DNA of 64,000 nucleotides from Methylobacterium sp. J-070 (GTDB taxonomy: Bacteria; Pseudomonadota; Alphaproteobacteria; Rhizobiales; Beijerinckiaceae), in assembly GCF_022829385.1 (NCBI RefSeq), contig NZ_JAKSXX010000123.1, positions 248,001 to 312,000 on the forward strand. Direction: 5' to 3'. The notes beneath the pieces are model-generated. The model made no database searches, had not been told where the DNA came from, and saw nothing but the letters and a program-made list of their open reading frames with translations. Shown here piece by piece: positions 24,298 to 33,896 of this stretch. Position numbers and translations under genes: made by a program. Numbering within the stretch: position 1 is the stretch's first letter; every line of letters begins with the position of its first letter.

Positions 24298-27200
24298 ATG
24301 AAGACCTGGTTTGCCCTCCTGGTGCGCCGCCGCGTCCTCGTCCTGATGGTGGCGCTCGCCGCGGCGGCGGGGGGCGTCGCCAACCTCCGGGGGCTCTCGA
24401 TCGACGCGGTGCCGGACATCTCCCCCAAGCAGGTGATGATCCTGACCCTGTCGCCGGGGCTCGGCCCGTTGGAGGTCGAGCGCCTCGTCACCTTCCCGGT
24501 CGAGACCGCCCTGGCGGGGGCGCCGGGGCTGACCAACGTGCGCTCGACCTCCCGGGCCGGAGTCTCGGCCGTCTACGCGACCTTCGACGAATCCCAGTCG
24601 GTCACCGAGGCCCGGGCGGAGGTGTTCCAGCGCCTGCCGCAGGCCAAGAGCCTGATGCCGGCCGGCGTCGGCGATCCCCAGATGGGCCCGATGGCGACGG
24701 GCCTCGGCGAGATCTACCAGTTCGAGCTGCGCGGGCCTGCCTACACGCCGATGCAGCTCAAGCGCATCCTGCAATGGACCGTCGCGCCCAAGCTGAAGCT
24801 CACGCCGGGCGTCGCCGACGTGAACATCTACGGCGGCCAGATGCCGACCTACGAGGCCCGGGTCTCCGCCGACGCGCTGCGCCGCTACGGCGTGACGCTC
24901 GCCCAGGTCTACACGGCGCTGGCCGACAACAACGCCGCCCGCGGGGGCGCCTATATCGAGCACAACGACCAGCAGGAGGTGATCCGCGGCCTCGGCCTCG
25001 CCAAGGGTCCGGAGGACATCGCCAACATCGTCGTCGCCACCGGCCCCGGGGGCGTGCCGGTGACGCTCGCGACGCTCGGCTCGGTGCAGGAGGCCCCCAA
25101 GGTCCGGCTCGGCGCCGTCACGCACGACGCGGCCGGCGAGACGGTCGTGGGGATCGCGCTGATGCGCTACGGCGCGAACGCCAGCGCGGTCGTCGAGCAG
25201 GTGAAGGCGACCCTTGACGACCTGCGCCCGCAGCTGCCGCCGGGGGTCGAGATCGTCCCCTATTACGACCGCAGCGCGCTCGTGGACCGCACGATTCACA
25301 CCGTGGAGCACAACCTCCTGGAGGGGGCGGTGCTGGTGATCGTGGTGCTGCTCCTGCTGCTGGGCGACCTGAGGGCCGGCCTGATCGTGGCCGCGGCGAT
25401 CCCGCTCGCGATGCTGATGGCCTTCGCGGGCATGCGGCTGCTCGGCCTCTCGGGCAACCTGATGAGCCTCGGGGCGATCGATTTCGGCCTGATCGTCGAC
25501 GGGGCCGTGGTGATGATCGAGAACGTGCTGCGCGCCCGCGGGGAGCATCCGGACCGGCCGCCCCGGGCGGTGGTGCGGGATGCCGCCGCCGAGGTGGCCC
25601 GGCCGGTGCTGTTCGCGGTGGCGATCATCATCCTGGTCTACGTGCCGATCCTGGCGCTCCAGGGCGTGGCCGGCAAGATGTTCGTGCCGATGGCGCTCGC
25701 GGTGATCCTGGCGCTCTCGGGCTCCCTGATCGTCACCATGACACTGATGCCGGCGCTGGCGGCGATCCTCCTCGCCGGCCGGGGCGTCGGCGAGCGCAAG
25801 ACGCGCCTCGTCCACTGGCTGCGCGCCGCCTACAGGCCGGTGCTGCGATGGGCCGAGCGTCACGCCGCCCTGACGGTCGTTACGACCCTCGCGCTCTTCG
25901 CCGGATCCTGCGTCCTGGCCACGCGGCTGGGCGGCGAGTTCCTGCCGAAGCTGTCGGAGGGCTCCATCGTGGTCACCTCGGAGAAGCTGCCGGGCATCAA
26001 CCTCGACGCCTCGCTGGCCACGATGCGGCGCATCGAGCAGGTGCTGAAGGGGTTTCCCGAGGTGAAGCGCGTCGTCTCCCTCACCGGCAGCGCCGAGATC
26101 CCCACCGACCCGATGGGCGTCGAATCCACCGACAGCTTCATCACCCTCGCCGATCCCGCCACCTGGACCACCGCCGACACCCAGGACGGGCTGGTGGCGG
26201 CCTTCGACAAGCGGCTGAGGGCGGAGGTCCCCGGCGTCGCCTACAGCTTCTCGCAGCCGATCCAGATGCGCATGGACGACCTGCTGGAGGGCGTGCGCGG
26301 CGACGTCGCGATCAGCCTCTACGGCGACGACCTGAAGGTCCTGAAGGACACCGCCGACGCCATCGTGCGGACGGTCTCCGGGATCGACGGCGCGGCGGAC
26401 GTGAAGGCCGAGGCCCAGGCCGGCATGCCCGCGCTCTCGATCCAGGTCGACCGCGCCCGGGCGGCGCGCTACGGCATCAACGTCTCGGATGTCCTCGACG
26501 TGGTGGAGAGCCTCGGCGGCCGCACCAGCGGGATGGTTTACGGCGACGACAACGCGATCACCGACATCGTGGTGCGCCTCGACCCGGCCGACCGCAGCGA
26601 TCTCGAGCGGATCCGCGCCCTGCCGGTGGGTCGCTCCGGCAAGGAGGCCGGCACCCAGGCCCCCGTGCCGCTGTCGATGGTCGCCTCCGTGGAGGTCGCC
26701 TCCGGCCCGGCCCAGATCAGCCGGGAGCGCCTGCAGCGGCGGATCTCGGTCCAGGCCAACGTCCGGGGCCGCGACGTCCAGAGCTTCGTGGCCGATGCCC
26801 GGAAGGCCGTCGCCGAGCAGGTGCGATTGCCGCCGCGCTACGCGCTGGTCTGGAGCGGCCAGTTCCAGACGTTCCAGGAGGCGACCGCGCGGCTGGCCCT
26901 GGTCGTGCCGGCGGCCCTGGCGGCGATCCTCGTGCTCCTCGTGGTGATGTTCGCGGATCTGCGCCTGGCCGGCCTGATCTTCCTCAACGTGCCGGTGGCC
27001 GCCACCGGCGGCATCCTGGCGCTCACCCTGCGCGACATGCCGTTCTCGATCTCGGCGGCGATCGGGTTCATCGCGACGTTCGGCATCGCGATCCTGAACG
27101 GCGTGGTTCTGACGAGCTACATCCGCGACCTGGAGCGGGCCGGCCTCGATCCGCGGGAGGCGGCCACCCGCGCCGCCGAGATGCGGCTCAGGCCGGTGAT

Positions 27201-27456
27201 GATGACGGCCCTGGTGGCGGCGCTGGGCTTCCTGCCCATGGCGCTCTCGACCAGCGCCGGCGCGGAGGTCCAGCGGCCGCTCGCCACCGTGGTGATCGGC
27301 GGGCTGATCTCCGCGACCCTGCTCACCCTCGTGGTCCTGCCGGCGGTCTATCCCGCGGTGGCGGGCCTGCGCCTTCGCGCCCGCCGCGGAGACCCCGTTC
27401 CGGCACGCGCATCCCCCCGGCCCGGATCCCGGATGCGGGCGGACACCGATGCGTGA
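24298..27456 (+). CDS. Heavy-metal RND efflux pump (CusA/CzcA family)
   Basis: A 1052-residue inner-membrane RND transporter with twelve helices and two large periplasmic loops. The TM4 proton-relay/HME signature is LGAIDFGLIVDGAVVMIENV, matching CzcA/CusA rather than drug pumps. The start IDAVPDISPKQVMILT and the VNIYGGQMPTYEARVS and AALGFLPMALSTSAGAEVQRPLA segments are also family typical. Substrate (Co/Zn/Ni/Cd versus Cu/Ag) cannot be fixed by eye. It follows its adaptor by 10 bp; no TolC-type gene is present, so an outer-membrane factor from elsewhere is needed. It probably responds to the divergent two-component system. Confidence 0.92.
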   Translation: MKTWFALLVRRRVLVLMVALAAAAGGVANLRGLSIDAVPDISPKQVMILTLSPGLGPLEVERLVTFPVETALAGAPGLTNVRSTSRAGVSAVYATFDESQSVTEARAEVFQRLPQAKSLMPAGVGDPQMGPMATGLGEIYQFELRGPAYTPMQLKRILQWTVAPKLKLTPGVADVNIYGGQMPTYEARVSADALRRYGVTLAQVYTALADNNAARGGAYIEHNDQQEVIRGLGLAKGPEDIANIVVATGPGGVPVTLATLGSVQEAPKVRLGAVTHDAAGETVVGIALMRYGANASAVVEQVKATLDDLRPQLPPGVEIVPYYDRSALVDRTIHTVEHNLLEGAVLVIVVLLLLLGDLRAGLIVAAAIPLAMLMAFAGMRLLGLSGNLMSLGAIDFGLIVDGAVVMIENVLRARGEHPDRPPRAVVRDAAAEVARPVLFAVAIIILVYVPILALQGVAGKMFVPMALAVILALSGSLIVTMTLMPALAAILLAGRGVGERKTRLVHWLRAAYRPVLRWAERHAALTVVTTLALFAGSCVLATRLGGEFLPKLSEGSIVVTSEKLPGINLDASLATMRRIEQVLKGFPEVKRVVSLTGSAEIPTDPMGVESTDSFITLADPATWTTADTQDGLVAAFDKRLRAEVPGVAYSFSQPIQMRMDDLLEGVRGDVAISLYGDDLKVLKDTADAIVRTVSGIDGAADVKAEAQAGMPALSIQVDRARAARYGINVSDVLDVVESLGGRTSGMVYGDDNAITDIVVRLDPADRSDLERIRALPVGRSGKEAGTQAPVPLSMVASVEVASGPAQISRERLQRRISVQANVRGRDVQSFVADARKAVAEQVRLPPRYALVWSGQFQTFQEATARLALVVPAALAAILVLLVVMFADLRLAGLIFLNVPVAATGGILALTLRDMPFSISAAIGFIATFGIAILNGVVLTSYIRDLERAGLDPREAATRAAEMRLRPVMMTALVAALGFLPMALSTSAGAEVQRPLATVVIGGLISATLLTLVVLPAVYPAVAGLRLRARRGDPVPARASPRPGSRMRADTDA

Positions 27457-27511
27457 GCGCGGTCCCCGGCATCGGGGCAGGCGGCGCCGCGTGTCCGGCG
27501 GTTCCGGTCCG

Positions 27512-29461
27512 TCAGGCGCTGAGGCGCGCCATCTCCGTCTCGACCCCCAGGCGGTGAAGCAGGTCCGCGACCGGCATCGGCTTGCCGACGAGGTAGCCCT
27601 GGACGTAGCGGCAGCCGTGGCGCCGCGCCGCCTGAAGCTGGTCGACGGTCTCGATCCCCTCGGCGATGCCGTCGAGCCCGAGGTTCTGGCAGAGATCCAG
27701 GATCGTGGACACGAGACTGCAGCCCAGGTCCGTGTCGATGTCGGCCATGAAGCTGCGGTCGATCTTGATCTTGTCGAGCGGCAGGCGGTGCACGTAGCCG
27801 AGGCTGGAATAGCCGGTCCCGAAATCGTCCAGCGCGATCTTGATGCCCAGGGTCCGCAACGCGGTGATGGCCGACTTCGCCCGCTCGAAGTCGCGCATCA
27901 GGGCGGTCTCGGTGAGTTCCATGGTCAGGCGGCGGGGGTTCAAGCCGCTCTCGGTCACGGCGGCGAGGATCGCCACCATGGTCTCGGGTGAGGCCAGATC
28001 GTGGGCGGACAGGTTGAAGGACAGACCGATCGCGGGCGGCAGGCGCGCGCAATCGGCGAGCGCCTTGCGCAGGAGCATCAGGGTCACCGTGTGGATCATG
28101 CCGCAGCGCTCCGCCGCGGCGATGAACCGGTCCGGCGGGATCCGGCCCAGCGTCGGGCTCGTCCATCGCGCCAGACCTTCGACGAGGGCGATCTCCCCCG
28201 AACCCGTATCGATGATCGGCTGGTAGTGCATCTCCATCTCGGCGGCGAGGTCGGCCGTCCGCAGGGTGGCCTCGACGGCGCGCTCGGCCCGGATCGCGTC
28301 CTCGTGCTCCTGCGAGAACAAGGTCGTCAGACCGCGCCGGTGCTCCTTCGAGTGGTACAGGGCGTAGTCGGCACGATCGAACAGTTCGTCCGCCGCGCGT
28401 CCCGCCCTTGGGAACTTCGCCAGGCCGCCCGAGCATCCCGCGATGAGCCGGATGTCCCCGAGTTGGATCGGCTTCTGCAGCGCGGCGCAGATGCCGTCGC
28501 AGAAGGCGATGATCTCCTCGGGCGGCCCGGGTGAGCGGACGAGCACGCCGAACTCGTCCCCGCCCAGCCGCGTCACGGTGACGTCGGCGCTCGCGAAGGC
28601 GGCCAGGCGCCGGCCGGTCTCGGCCAGGACGCGGTCACCCACGTTGTGGCCATAGGTGTCGTTGATCGGTTTGAAGTGGTCGAGGTCGAAGATCGCCAGC
28701 GCGAAGCGGACATTCTCCGCGGACGAGGCCCGGATGACCTCGTCGAGGCGCTGGAAGAAGAAGCGGCGGTTGGGAAGACCCGTGAGGCTGTCCGTATGGG
28801 CCAGGCGCGCGTTCTCCTCCGAGAGACGGCTCGCCTCGGCCTGGGATGCGACGAGCTCGACGAACGCGCGATAGTTGGTCCGGAGAACGCGCATCATGAC
28901 CGCCGTCACGAAGGCGGTGTTGACGGCGATCGCCAGGAAGACCGGGTTCCCGCACGCGACGCAGCAGAACAGGAACACGCTCATGACGATGCCCGTCACG
29001 AGGAGGGCCGCGACGGGCAGGTGCGTCAGGCAGAAGATGCAGGCGATGACCGTGATGGCGACGAAGATCGCGACGTGGCCCTGCTCGTAGGGGCCGCCAT
29101 ACAAGCTCAGGGCGATCGCCCAGCTCACGAAGGCGACGGAGAAGAAGGCCGTCAGGACGGCGGTGCTTCGGAGTTGACGGGCGGCCCGGGCCTCGCCGAT
29201 CGCTTCGGGGCACATCCGCCACCAGTGGAGCGCCCGGGCCATGCAGATGGCGATGAAGGTGCCGGGCAATGCGAGCGTCAGGGTCGCGGGGGCGAGGGGG
29301 TAATGCGTCGCTGCGACCGCGCAGGCATTGGCGCAGAGCAGGCCGTAGAGGGTCGGGATCTGCTTCCGAAGCTCCACCAGCTGACGGACGGCGGTCAGGT
29401 CATTGGCGGTTCCGGACAGCGGCGCGGCCAGCGTGGCGCGAAGGAAGCGGAGGGGATTCAT
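27512..29461 (-). CDS. Membrane-bound diguanylate cyclase/phosphodiesterase (GGDEF-EAL)
   Basis: A 649-residue protein. About six membrane helices occupy residues 30-205, followed by a short linker coil. The GGDEF domain has LTGLPNRRFFFQRL and an intact active site RLGGDEFGVL; the RxxD inhibitory site five residues upstream is not evident. The EAL domain has LVEGLARW (EGL in place of EAL, with the catalytic Glu kept), MELTETALM, DDFGTGYSSLGYVHRLPLDKIKIDRSFM and AEGIET, so metal and substrate residues are largely intact. Bifunctional c-di-GMP turnover is likely. Start choice is uncertain: the ATG at 29506 is an alternative, and neither has a clear ribosome binding site. It is convergent with the RND gene. 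Confidence 0.88.
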   Translation of the reverse strand: MNPLRFLRATLAAPLSGTANDLTAVRQLVELRKQIPTLYGLLCANACAVAATHYPLAPATLTLALPGTFIAICMARALHWWRMCPEAIGEARAARQLRSTAVLTAFFSVAFVSWAIALSLYGGPYEQGHVAIFVAITVIACIFCLTHLPVAALLVTGIVMSVFLFCCVACGNPVFLAIAVNTAFVTAVMMRVLRTNYRAFVELVASQAEASRLSEENARLAHTDSLTGLPNRRFFFQRLDEVIRASSAENVRFALAIFDLDHFKPINDTYGHNVGDRVLAETGRRLAAFASADVTVTRLGGDEFGVLVRSPGPPEEIIAFCDGICAALQKPIQLGDIRLIAGCSGGLAKFPRAGRAADELFDRADYALYHSKEHRRGLTTLFSQEHEDAIRAERAVEATLRTADLAAEMEMHYQPIIDTGSGEIALVEGLARWTSPTLGRIPPDRFIAAAERCGMIHTVTLMLLRKALADCARLPPAIGLSFNLSAHDLASPETMVAILAAVTESGLNPRRLTMELTETALMRDFERAKSAITALRTLGIKIALDDFGTGYSSLGYVHRLPLDKIKIDRSFMADIDTDLGCSLVSTILDLCQNLGLDGIAEGIETVDQLQAARRHGCRYVQGYLVGKPMPVADLLHRLGVETEMARLSA

Positions 29462-29867
29462 AAAGGCTGTACCCGGACCAGGGCTGCAACCATAACGTGA
29501 GTTCATTAAGAGCGGCTTGCCGGGGAAGCGCGGGTGTTCGCGATCCGATGCCGGTATCCGTCCGTGTGCAGATCTGCACAGACGATCCGGCCGCCGGTCG
29601 ATTCGCCGGTCGGCGGAATGCCGGGAAACCCCGCCGCAGAATTTCGCTCGGCCGTGGGCGGCAGGGACTGTGTTGGATGGATCCGGATCGCCGTGCCGGT
29701 CGCGGCGAGAACGGAGCCCGCCCGTCCCCTGCTTTTGCGCGCGATGCGCTGGAACCTGCGCACGCGGCACCGAGAACCGGACCGCGTCAGGTTGATGCCG
29801 GCGAATTCCCGCGTAGTCTGCGAACCGATAAGGCCCTGCCGAAACGGGCCGCGTGGAGGAGGCGCAC
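29462..29867. other. Divergent intergenic region, GGDEF-EAL gene and Bug gene
   Basis: About 400 bp between divergent genes; it should contain promoters for both. No convincing promoter boxes, long inverted repeat or small gene was recognised. The segment up to about 29530 is slightly AT-richer, next to the GGDEF-EAL start. Confidence 0.35.
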
Positions 29868-30848
29868 ATGCGTTCCAAGTGGTCGCGGCGCGCGGTGCTG
29901 ACGGTCGGGGCCGGCGCGGGCGCGGCGCTGCTGTCGCGGCCCGCACTGGCGCAGACCTACCCGATGCGCCCGATCCGCTTCGTCGTCGGCTACGCCCCGG
30001 GCGGCACGACCGACGTGCTGGCCCGCCTCATCGCCGAGCCGCTCGGACGGCGCCTCGGCCAGCAGGTCATCGTCGAGAACCGGCCGGGGGCCGGCAACAA
30101 CATCGGCACCGATGTCGTCGTCCGAGCGGAGCCGGACGGCCACACGATCCTGCTGGTCAACCCCGCCAACGGGATCAACGACAGCCTGTACAAGAAGCTG
30201 AGCTTCAACTTCCAGCGCGACATCGCCCCGGTGGCGGGGATCACGCGCGCGCCCAACATCATGGAGATCAACCCGCGGCTGCCGGTCCAATCCGTGCAGG
30301 CGTTCATCGACTACTGCAAGGCGAACCCCGACTCGGTGAACATGGCCTCGTCGGGGATCGGCACGTCGCTGCACATGTCGGGCGAGCTGTTCAAGGCGAT
30401 GACCGGCGCCCCGATGGTGCACGTGCCCTACCGCGGTGCCGGTCCGGCGATCATCGATCTGCTCGCCGGCCATGCCGACGTGCTGTTCGACAATCTGCCC
30501 TCCTCGATCGGGCACGTGCGCGGCGGCAGCCTGCGCGCCCTCGCGGTGACGACCGCCGAGCGCTCGCCGGCCTTGCCCGACGTGCCCACGGTCGCCGAGA
30601 CGGTCCCGGGCTACGAGGCGAGCGCCTGGTTCGGCATCGGCGCCCCGCGCAGGACGCCGCCGGAGCTGATCGCGCGTCTCAACAAAGAGGTGAACGAGAT
30701 CCTGGCGGAGCCGGCCATGGAGCGGAAGCTCGCCGACCTCGGCGGCACGCCGTTGCGCCTCTCGCCCGACGGTTTCGGCACCCTGATCGCCGAGGAGATC
30801 GCGAAGTGGCGCAAGGTCGTGGCGTTCGCCAACGCGACGGTCGACTGA
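29868..30848 (+). CDS. Tripartite tricarboxylate transporter substrate-binding protein (Bug family)
   Basis: A 326-residue extracytoplasmic receptor. The ATG at 29868 has GGAGGAGG six bases upstream and gives a Tat-like signal (SRRAVLTVGAGAGAALLSRP), cleaved after ALA. The Bug hallmarks follow: YPMRPIRFVVGYAPGGTTDVLARLIAE, VIVENRPGAGNNIGTDVV, PDGHTILLV, MASSGIGTSLHMSGELFKAMTG, HVPYRGAGPAIIDLLAGHADVLFDN and PALPDVPTVAE. It is convergent with tctA (16 bp between stops) and may deliver ligand to that TctAB pair alongside the second Bug protein at 33897. Ligands of such receptors are usually carboxylates. Confidence 0.9.
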   Translation: MRSKWSRRAVLTVGAGAGAALLSRPALAQTYPMRPIRFVVGYAPGGTTDVLARLIAEPLGRRLGQQVIVENRPGAGNNIGTDVVVRAEPDGHTILLVNPANGINDSLYKKLSFNFQRDIAPVAGITRAPNIMEINPRLPVQSVQAFIDYCKANPDSVNMASSGIGTSLHMSGELFKAMTGAPMVHVPYRGAGPAIIDLLAGHADVLFDNLPSSIGHVRGGSLRALAVTTAERSPALPDVPTVAETVPGYEASAWFGIGAPRRTPPELIARLNKEVNEILAEPAMERKLADLGGTPLRLSPDGFGTLIAEEIAKWRKVVAFANATVD

Positions 30849-30864
30849 CCGGGCGCCCCGCGGA

Positions 30865-32433
30865 TCAACGGGGCGACGCCGCCGGCACGCCGGGAGTCTC
30901 GACGACCGCGACGGGCTCCGGCGCGTCCCGCTCCCCGTGCCCGGGCTGCGGGCCGCCCGAGCGCCTGCGCGCGACCGCGTAGGCGATCTGCACCGCGATC
31001 AGGACGCCGATGAAGGCGAGCAGGGTCGCGCTGATCGGCTGCGTGACGAAGACCCTGAAGCTGCCCCGGCCGAGAAGCATGGCGCGGCGAAAGTTCTCCT
31101 CCAGCATCGGGCCCAGGATGAAACCCAGCATGAGCGGGGCCGGATCGAGGCTCAGGCGCATGAGGATGTAGCCGAGCAGGCCGAACGCCGCGGTGATGAA
31201 GACGTCGTCGAGGTTGTTGTTGACGCTGTAGGTTCCGACGCAGCAGAAGAACAGGATCGAGGGAAACAAGACCGTATAGGGCACCTTGAAGATCGACAGC
31301 CAGAAGCGAACGAGCGGCACGTTCAGGATCAGCAGGAAGCAGTTGCCGATCCACATGCTGGCGACCAGCCCCCAGAACAGGTCCGGGTGCTTGGCGATCA
31401 TGTTGGGGCCGGGCTGGATGCCCTTGATGATGAAGGCGACCATCATCAACGCCATGACGGCGTTCTCGGGGATGCCGATGCTCATGAGCGGGATGAAGCT
31501 CGTCCGGGCGGCGGCTTCGTCCGCCGCGGCCTGGCCGGCGACGCCCTCGATCGCGCCGCTGCCGATCTCGTGCCGATACCGGCTCACCTTCTTGTCGATC
31601 GCGTAGGCGGCGAATTGCGCGATGACGGGGCCGCCGCCGGGCAGGATCCCCAGGACCGAGCCCACCACGCTGCCGCGCAGCGCGCTCGGGATGATGCGCT
31701 TGAATTCCGGCCAGCTCGGCATCAGGCGGATCTTGCCGTTGAACGGGGTGCGCTCCTCGCGCGCGTCCAGGTTCCGGCAGATCTCGGCGATGCCGAAGCA
31801 GCCGAGGGCGACGCTCACGACGCTCACGCCGTCGGCGAGGGGCGTGAGGCCGAGGGTGAAGCGCAGCGTCCCGGATTCGAGGTCCGTCCCGATCTGGCCG
31901 AGCAGAACCCCGAGCAGGCACATGGCGAGCCCGTTCAGCAGGTTTCCGGTGGTGACGAGGCTCACGCACACGAACCCGAGCAGCATGAGGGCGAAGTAAT
32001 CGGCCGGCCCGAACAGGAAGGCTACCTGACCGAGAAGCGGCGCGAGGAAGGCCAGGACGACGATCGCGACCGTGCCGCCGATGAAGCTCGACACGCCCGC
32101 GGTGAACAGCGCGAGGCCGGTGCGCCCCTTCAGCGTCATCTGGTAGCCGTCGATGCAGGCCACGATGCTCGAAGCGTGCGGGATCTTCATCGTGATGGCG
32201 CTGACGCTGTCGCCGTACTGCGCCCCGTAGTAGATCCCGGCCAGCATGATCAGCGCGCCGTTGACCGGGATGGAATAGGTCAGCGGCAGCAGCAGGCTGA
32301 TCGTCGCGAGCGGCCCCAGTCCGGGCAGCAGCCCGATCATGGTGCCGATCACGCAGCCGATCGCGCAGTACAGCAGGTTGCTCCAGGTGAGCGCCTGCTC
32401 GAACCCGAAGGCGAGGTTCGTGATCACATCCAT
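30865..32433 (-). CDS. tctA: Tripartite tricarboxylate transporter large membrane subunit TctA
   Basis: A 522-residue membrane protein with about twelve helices. It begins MDVITNLAFGFEQALTWSNL. It contains the two TctA signature segments, GTMIGLLPGLGPLATISLLLPLTY and GSVLGILPGGGPVIAQFAAY, plus YYGAQYGDSVSAITMKIPH and FIPLMSIGIPENAVMALM. It forms the secondary carboxylate channel with TctB, driven by ion gradients and a Bug receptor. The start shares one base with the tctB stop (TGATG), so translation is coupled. The C-terminal tail of about 30 residues is Pro/Glu rich. Confidence 0.93.
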   Translation of the reverse strand: MDVITNLAFGFEQALTWSNLLYCAIGCVIGTMIGLLPGLGPLATISLLLPLTYSIPVNGALIMLAGIYYGAQYGDSVSAITMKIPHASSIVACIDGYQMTLKGRTGLALFTAGVSSFIGGTVAIVVLAFLAPLLGQVAFLFGPADYFALMLLGFVCVSLVTTGNLLNGLAMCLLGVLLGQIGTDLESGTLRFTLGLTPLADGVSVVSVALGCFGIAEICRNLDAREERTPFNGKIRLMPSWPEFKRIIPSALRGSVVGSVLGILPGGGPVIAQFAAYAIDKKVSRYRHEIGSGAIEGVAGQAAADEAAARTSFIPLMSIGIPENAVMALMMVAFIIKGIQPGPNMIAKHPDLFWGLVASMWIGNCFLLILNVPLVRFWLSIFKVPYTVLFPSILFFCCVGTYSVNNNLDDVFITAAFGLLGYILMRLSLDPAPLMLGFILGPMLEENFRRAMLLGRGSFRVFVTQPISATLLAFIGVLIAVQIAYAVARRRSGGPQPGHGERDAPEPVAVVETPGVPAASPR

Positions 32434-32855
32434 CAGATCACCTGCAGGTTGAGGCCGAGCAGCTTCTGGAAGGCGAGCGCGATGACGACGAGCGCCACCG
32501 CGATGGCGAGCGACCGCTTCCACGACCGCGAGGTCGCCGCCGCGGAGGAGACGGCCACGAGCAGCACGATGCCCAGCACGATGCTCACGAACTTGGCCGC
32601 CACGACGAAGCAGACGAGGCTGAGCAAGATGACGCCGATGTTCCGCCACGCGAAGTCGAACGGCTTCGCGGGCTCGAACCGGGATTTGACCAGCGTGATC
32701 AGGCCCAGGAGGAGGAGCAGGGAACTGACCAGCAGCGGGAACAGGCCCGCGCCGGCATGGGCGAAGCTGCCGATCGGGTAGCGCAGCGCCGTCAGCCCGA
32801 AGCAGAGGGCGATGCCGCTGAGAACGACCCCGCGGACGGCATTCTGGTTGGCCAT
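32433..32855 (-). CDS. tctB: Tripartite tricarboxylate transporter small membrane subunit TctB
   Basis: A 140-residue protein with four predicted membrane helices: GVVLSGIALCFGLTALRYP, FPLLVSSLLLLLGLITLV, NIGVILLSLVCFVVAAKFV and SLAIAVALVVIALAFQKLLGL. The FAHAGAGLFPLLVS segment is the family motif (..GPGxFP...). It is the small partner of TctA, with one-base overlap. It lies 89 bp after the SDR at 32945 on the same strand. Confidence 0.87.
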   Translation of the reverse strand: MANQNAVRGVVLSGIALCFGLTALRYPIGSFAHAGAGLFPLLVSSLLLLLGLITLVKSRFEPAKPFDFAWRNIGVILLSLVCFVVAAKFVSIVLGIVLLVAVSSAAATSRSWKRSLAIAVALVVIALAFQKLLGLNLQVI

Positions 32856-32944
32856 ATCGGCGCTCCGGGCTGGGCGACGGCGCTGGCGCCGACGGTTCCG
32901 AACGAGGGAGGTGCCGGGCTCGGCCCGCCACCCGGGGGTGTAGG

Positions 32945-33784
32945 TCAGCCGAGGGACGGGCCGCGCGCCGTCGCCGCCAGGCCGCCGTCGATCAGGAGCT
33001 CGGTTCCGGTCACGTAGGCCGCGCGGTCCGAGGCGAGGAACAGCGCGGCCTCGGCGACGTCGAAGGCGTTGCCCATCCGGCCGAGCGGGCATTGGGAGGC
33101 GCGCAGCGCCTTCATCCGCTCCAGATCGCCCGCATAGGCGCCCGCGACCGTCTTCTCGATCCGGGGCGTGTCGATGAGGCCCGGGACGATCGTGTTCGCC
33201 CGGATGCCGTAGGGCGCGTTCTCCACGGCGAGCAGGCGCAGGTACTGGATCACCGCCGCCTTGGTGGCGCCGTAGGCGAGATGCGGATAGCCGACGTCCC
33301 GGAGGCCCGCGATCGAGGCCGTGGCGAGGATCACGCCGCGGTGGCGGGCGCGCATGCTCGGAACGACGGTCATCGCCGCGAGATGGAGCGCGGTGAGGTT
33401 CGCGTCCGATATCCGCCGCCAGTCGGCCGGCGAGGTCTCGGTCGACGGCCCCGCCTTTCCGATGCCGACGTTGAAGTAGAGGATGTCGATCCCACCGCGC
33501 TCCGCGATCACGGCCGTGAGGCAGGCGGCGAGGCCGGCATCGTCCGCGACGTCGACGCCCACGGCTTGCGCGCTTCCGTCCTCGCGGCGGATCAGGTCCC
33601 GGGTCTCCTCGGCCGACGCCAGGTCGCGGTCGGCGGCGACGACATGCGCGCCGGCCCGGGCGAAGAGCAGGCAGACGGCCTTGCCGATGCCCCAGCCGGC
33701 GCCGATCGAGCCGGCGCCGAGCACGACCGCGGTGAGCCCTTCCAGGTCGCGGGGACGCGCCGGCACGGTCCCGGCCGGCGTCAC
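32945..33784 (-). CDS. Short-chain dehydrogenase/reductase
   Basis: A 279-residue classical SDR. The cofactor loop is VLGAGSIGAGWGIGKAV, an expanded form of TGxxxGxG. VAADRD at the end of beta-2 suggests NAD over NADP. The usual NNAG is NVGIG. The catalytic Ser lies in ILATASIAGL and YGATKAAV supplies Tyr and Lys. The C-terminal YVTGTELLIDGGL is canonical. It starts with GTG preceded by GGGGAGG. It is part of the minus-strand carboxylate operon, between a Bug gene and tctB. It presumably oxidises a hydroxy-acid or reduces a keto intermediate of the imported acid; substrate unknown. Confidence 0.88.
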   Translation of the reverse strand: MTPAGTVPARPRDLEGLTAVVLGAGSIGAGWGIGKAVCLLFARAGAHVVAADRDLASAEETRDLIRREDGSAQAVGVDVADDAGLAACLTAVIAERGGIDILYFNVGIGKAGPSTETSPADWRRISDANLTALHLAAMTVVPSMRARHRGVILATASIAGLRDVGYPHLAYGATKAAVIQYLRLLAVENAPYGIRANTIVPGLIDTPRIEKTVAGAYAGDLERMKALRASQCPLGRMGNAFDVAEAALFLASDRAAYVTGTELLIDGGLAATARGPSLG

Positions 33785-33896
33785 CGCGGCCTCCCCGTCG
33801 CGAAGCGGGCCTGTCGTGTCTGTCGGGCGGATTCCACGTGCACCCCCTGGTTGATAGCGGTGAGACCCCGAGCGGCGGCGTCGCGGGTGCGGCGCG

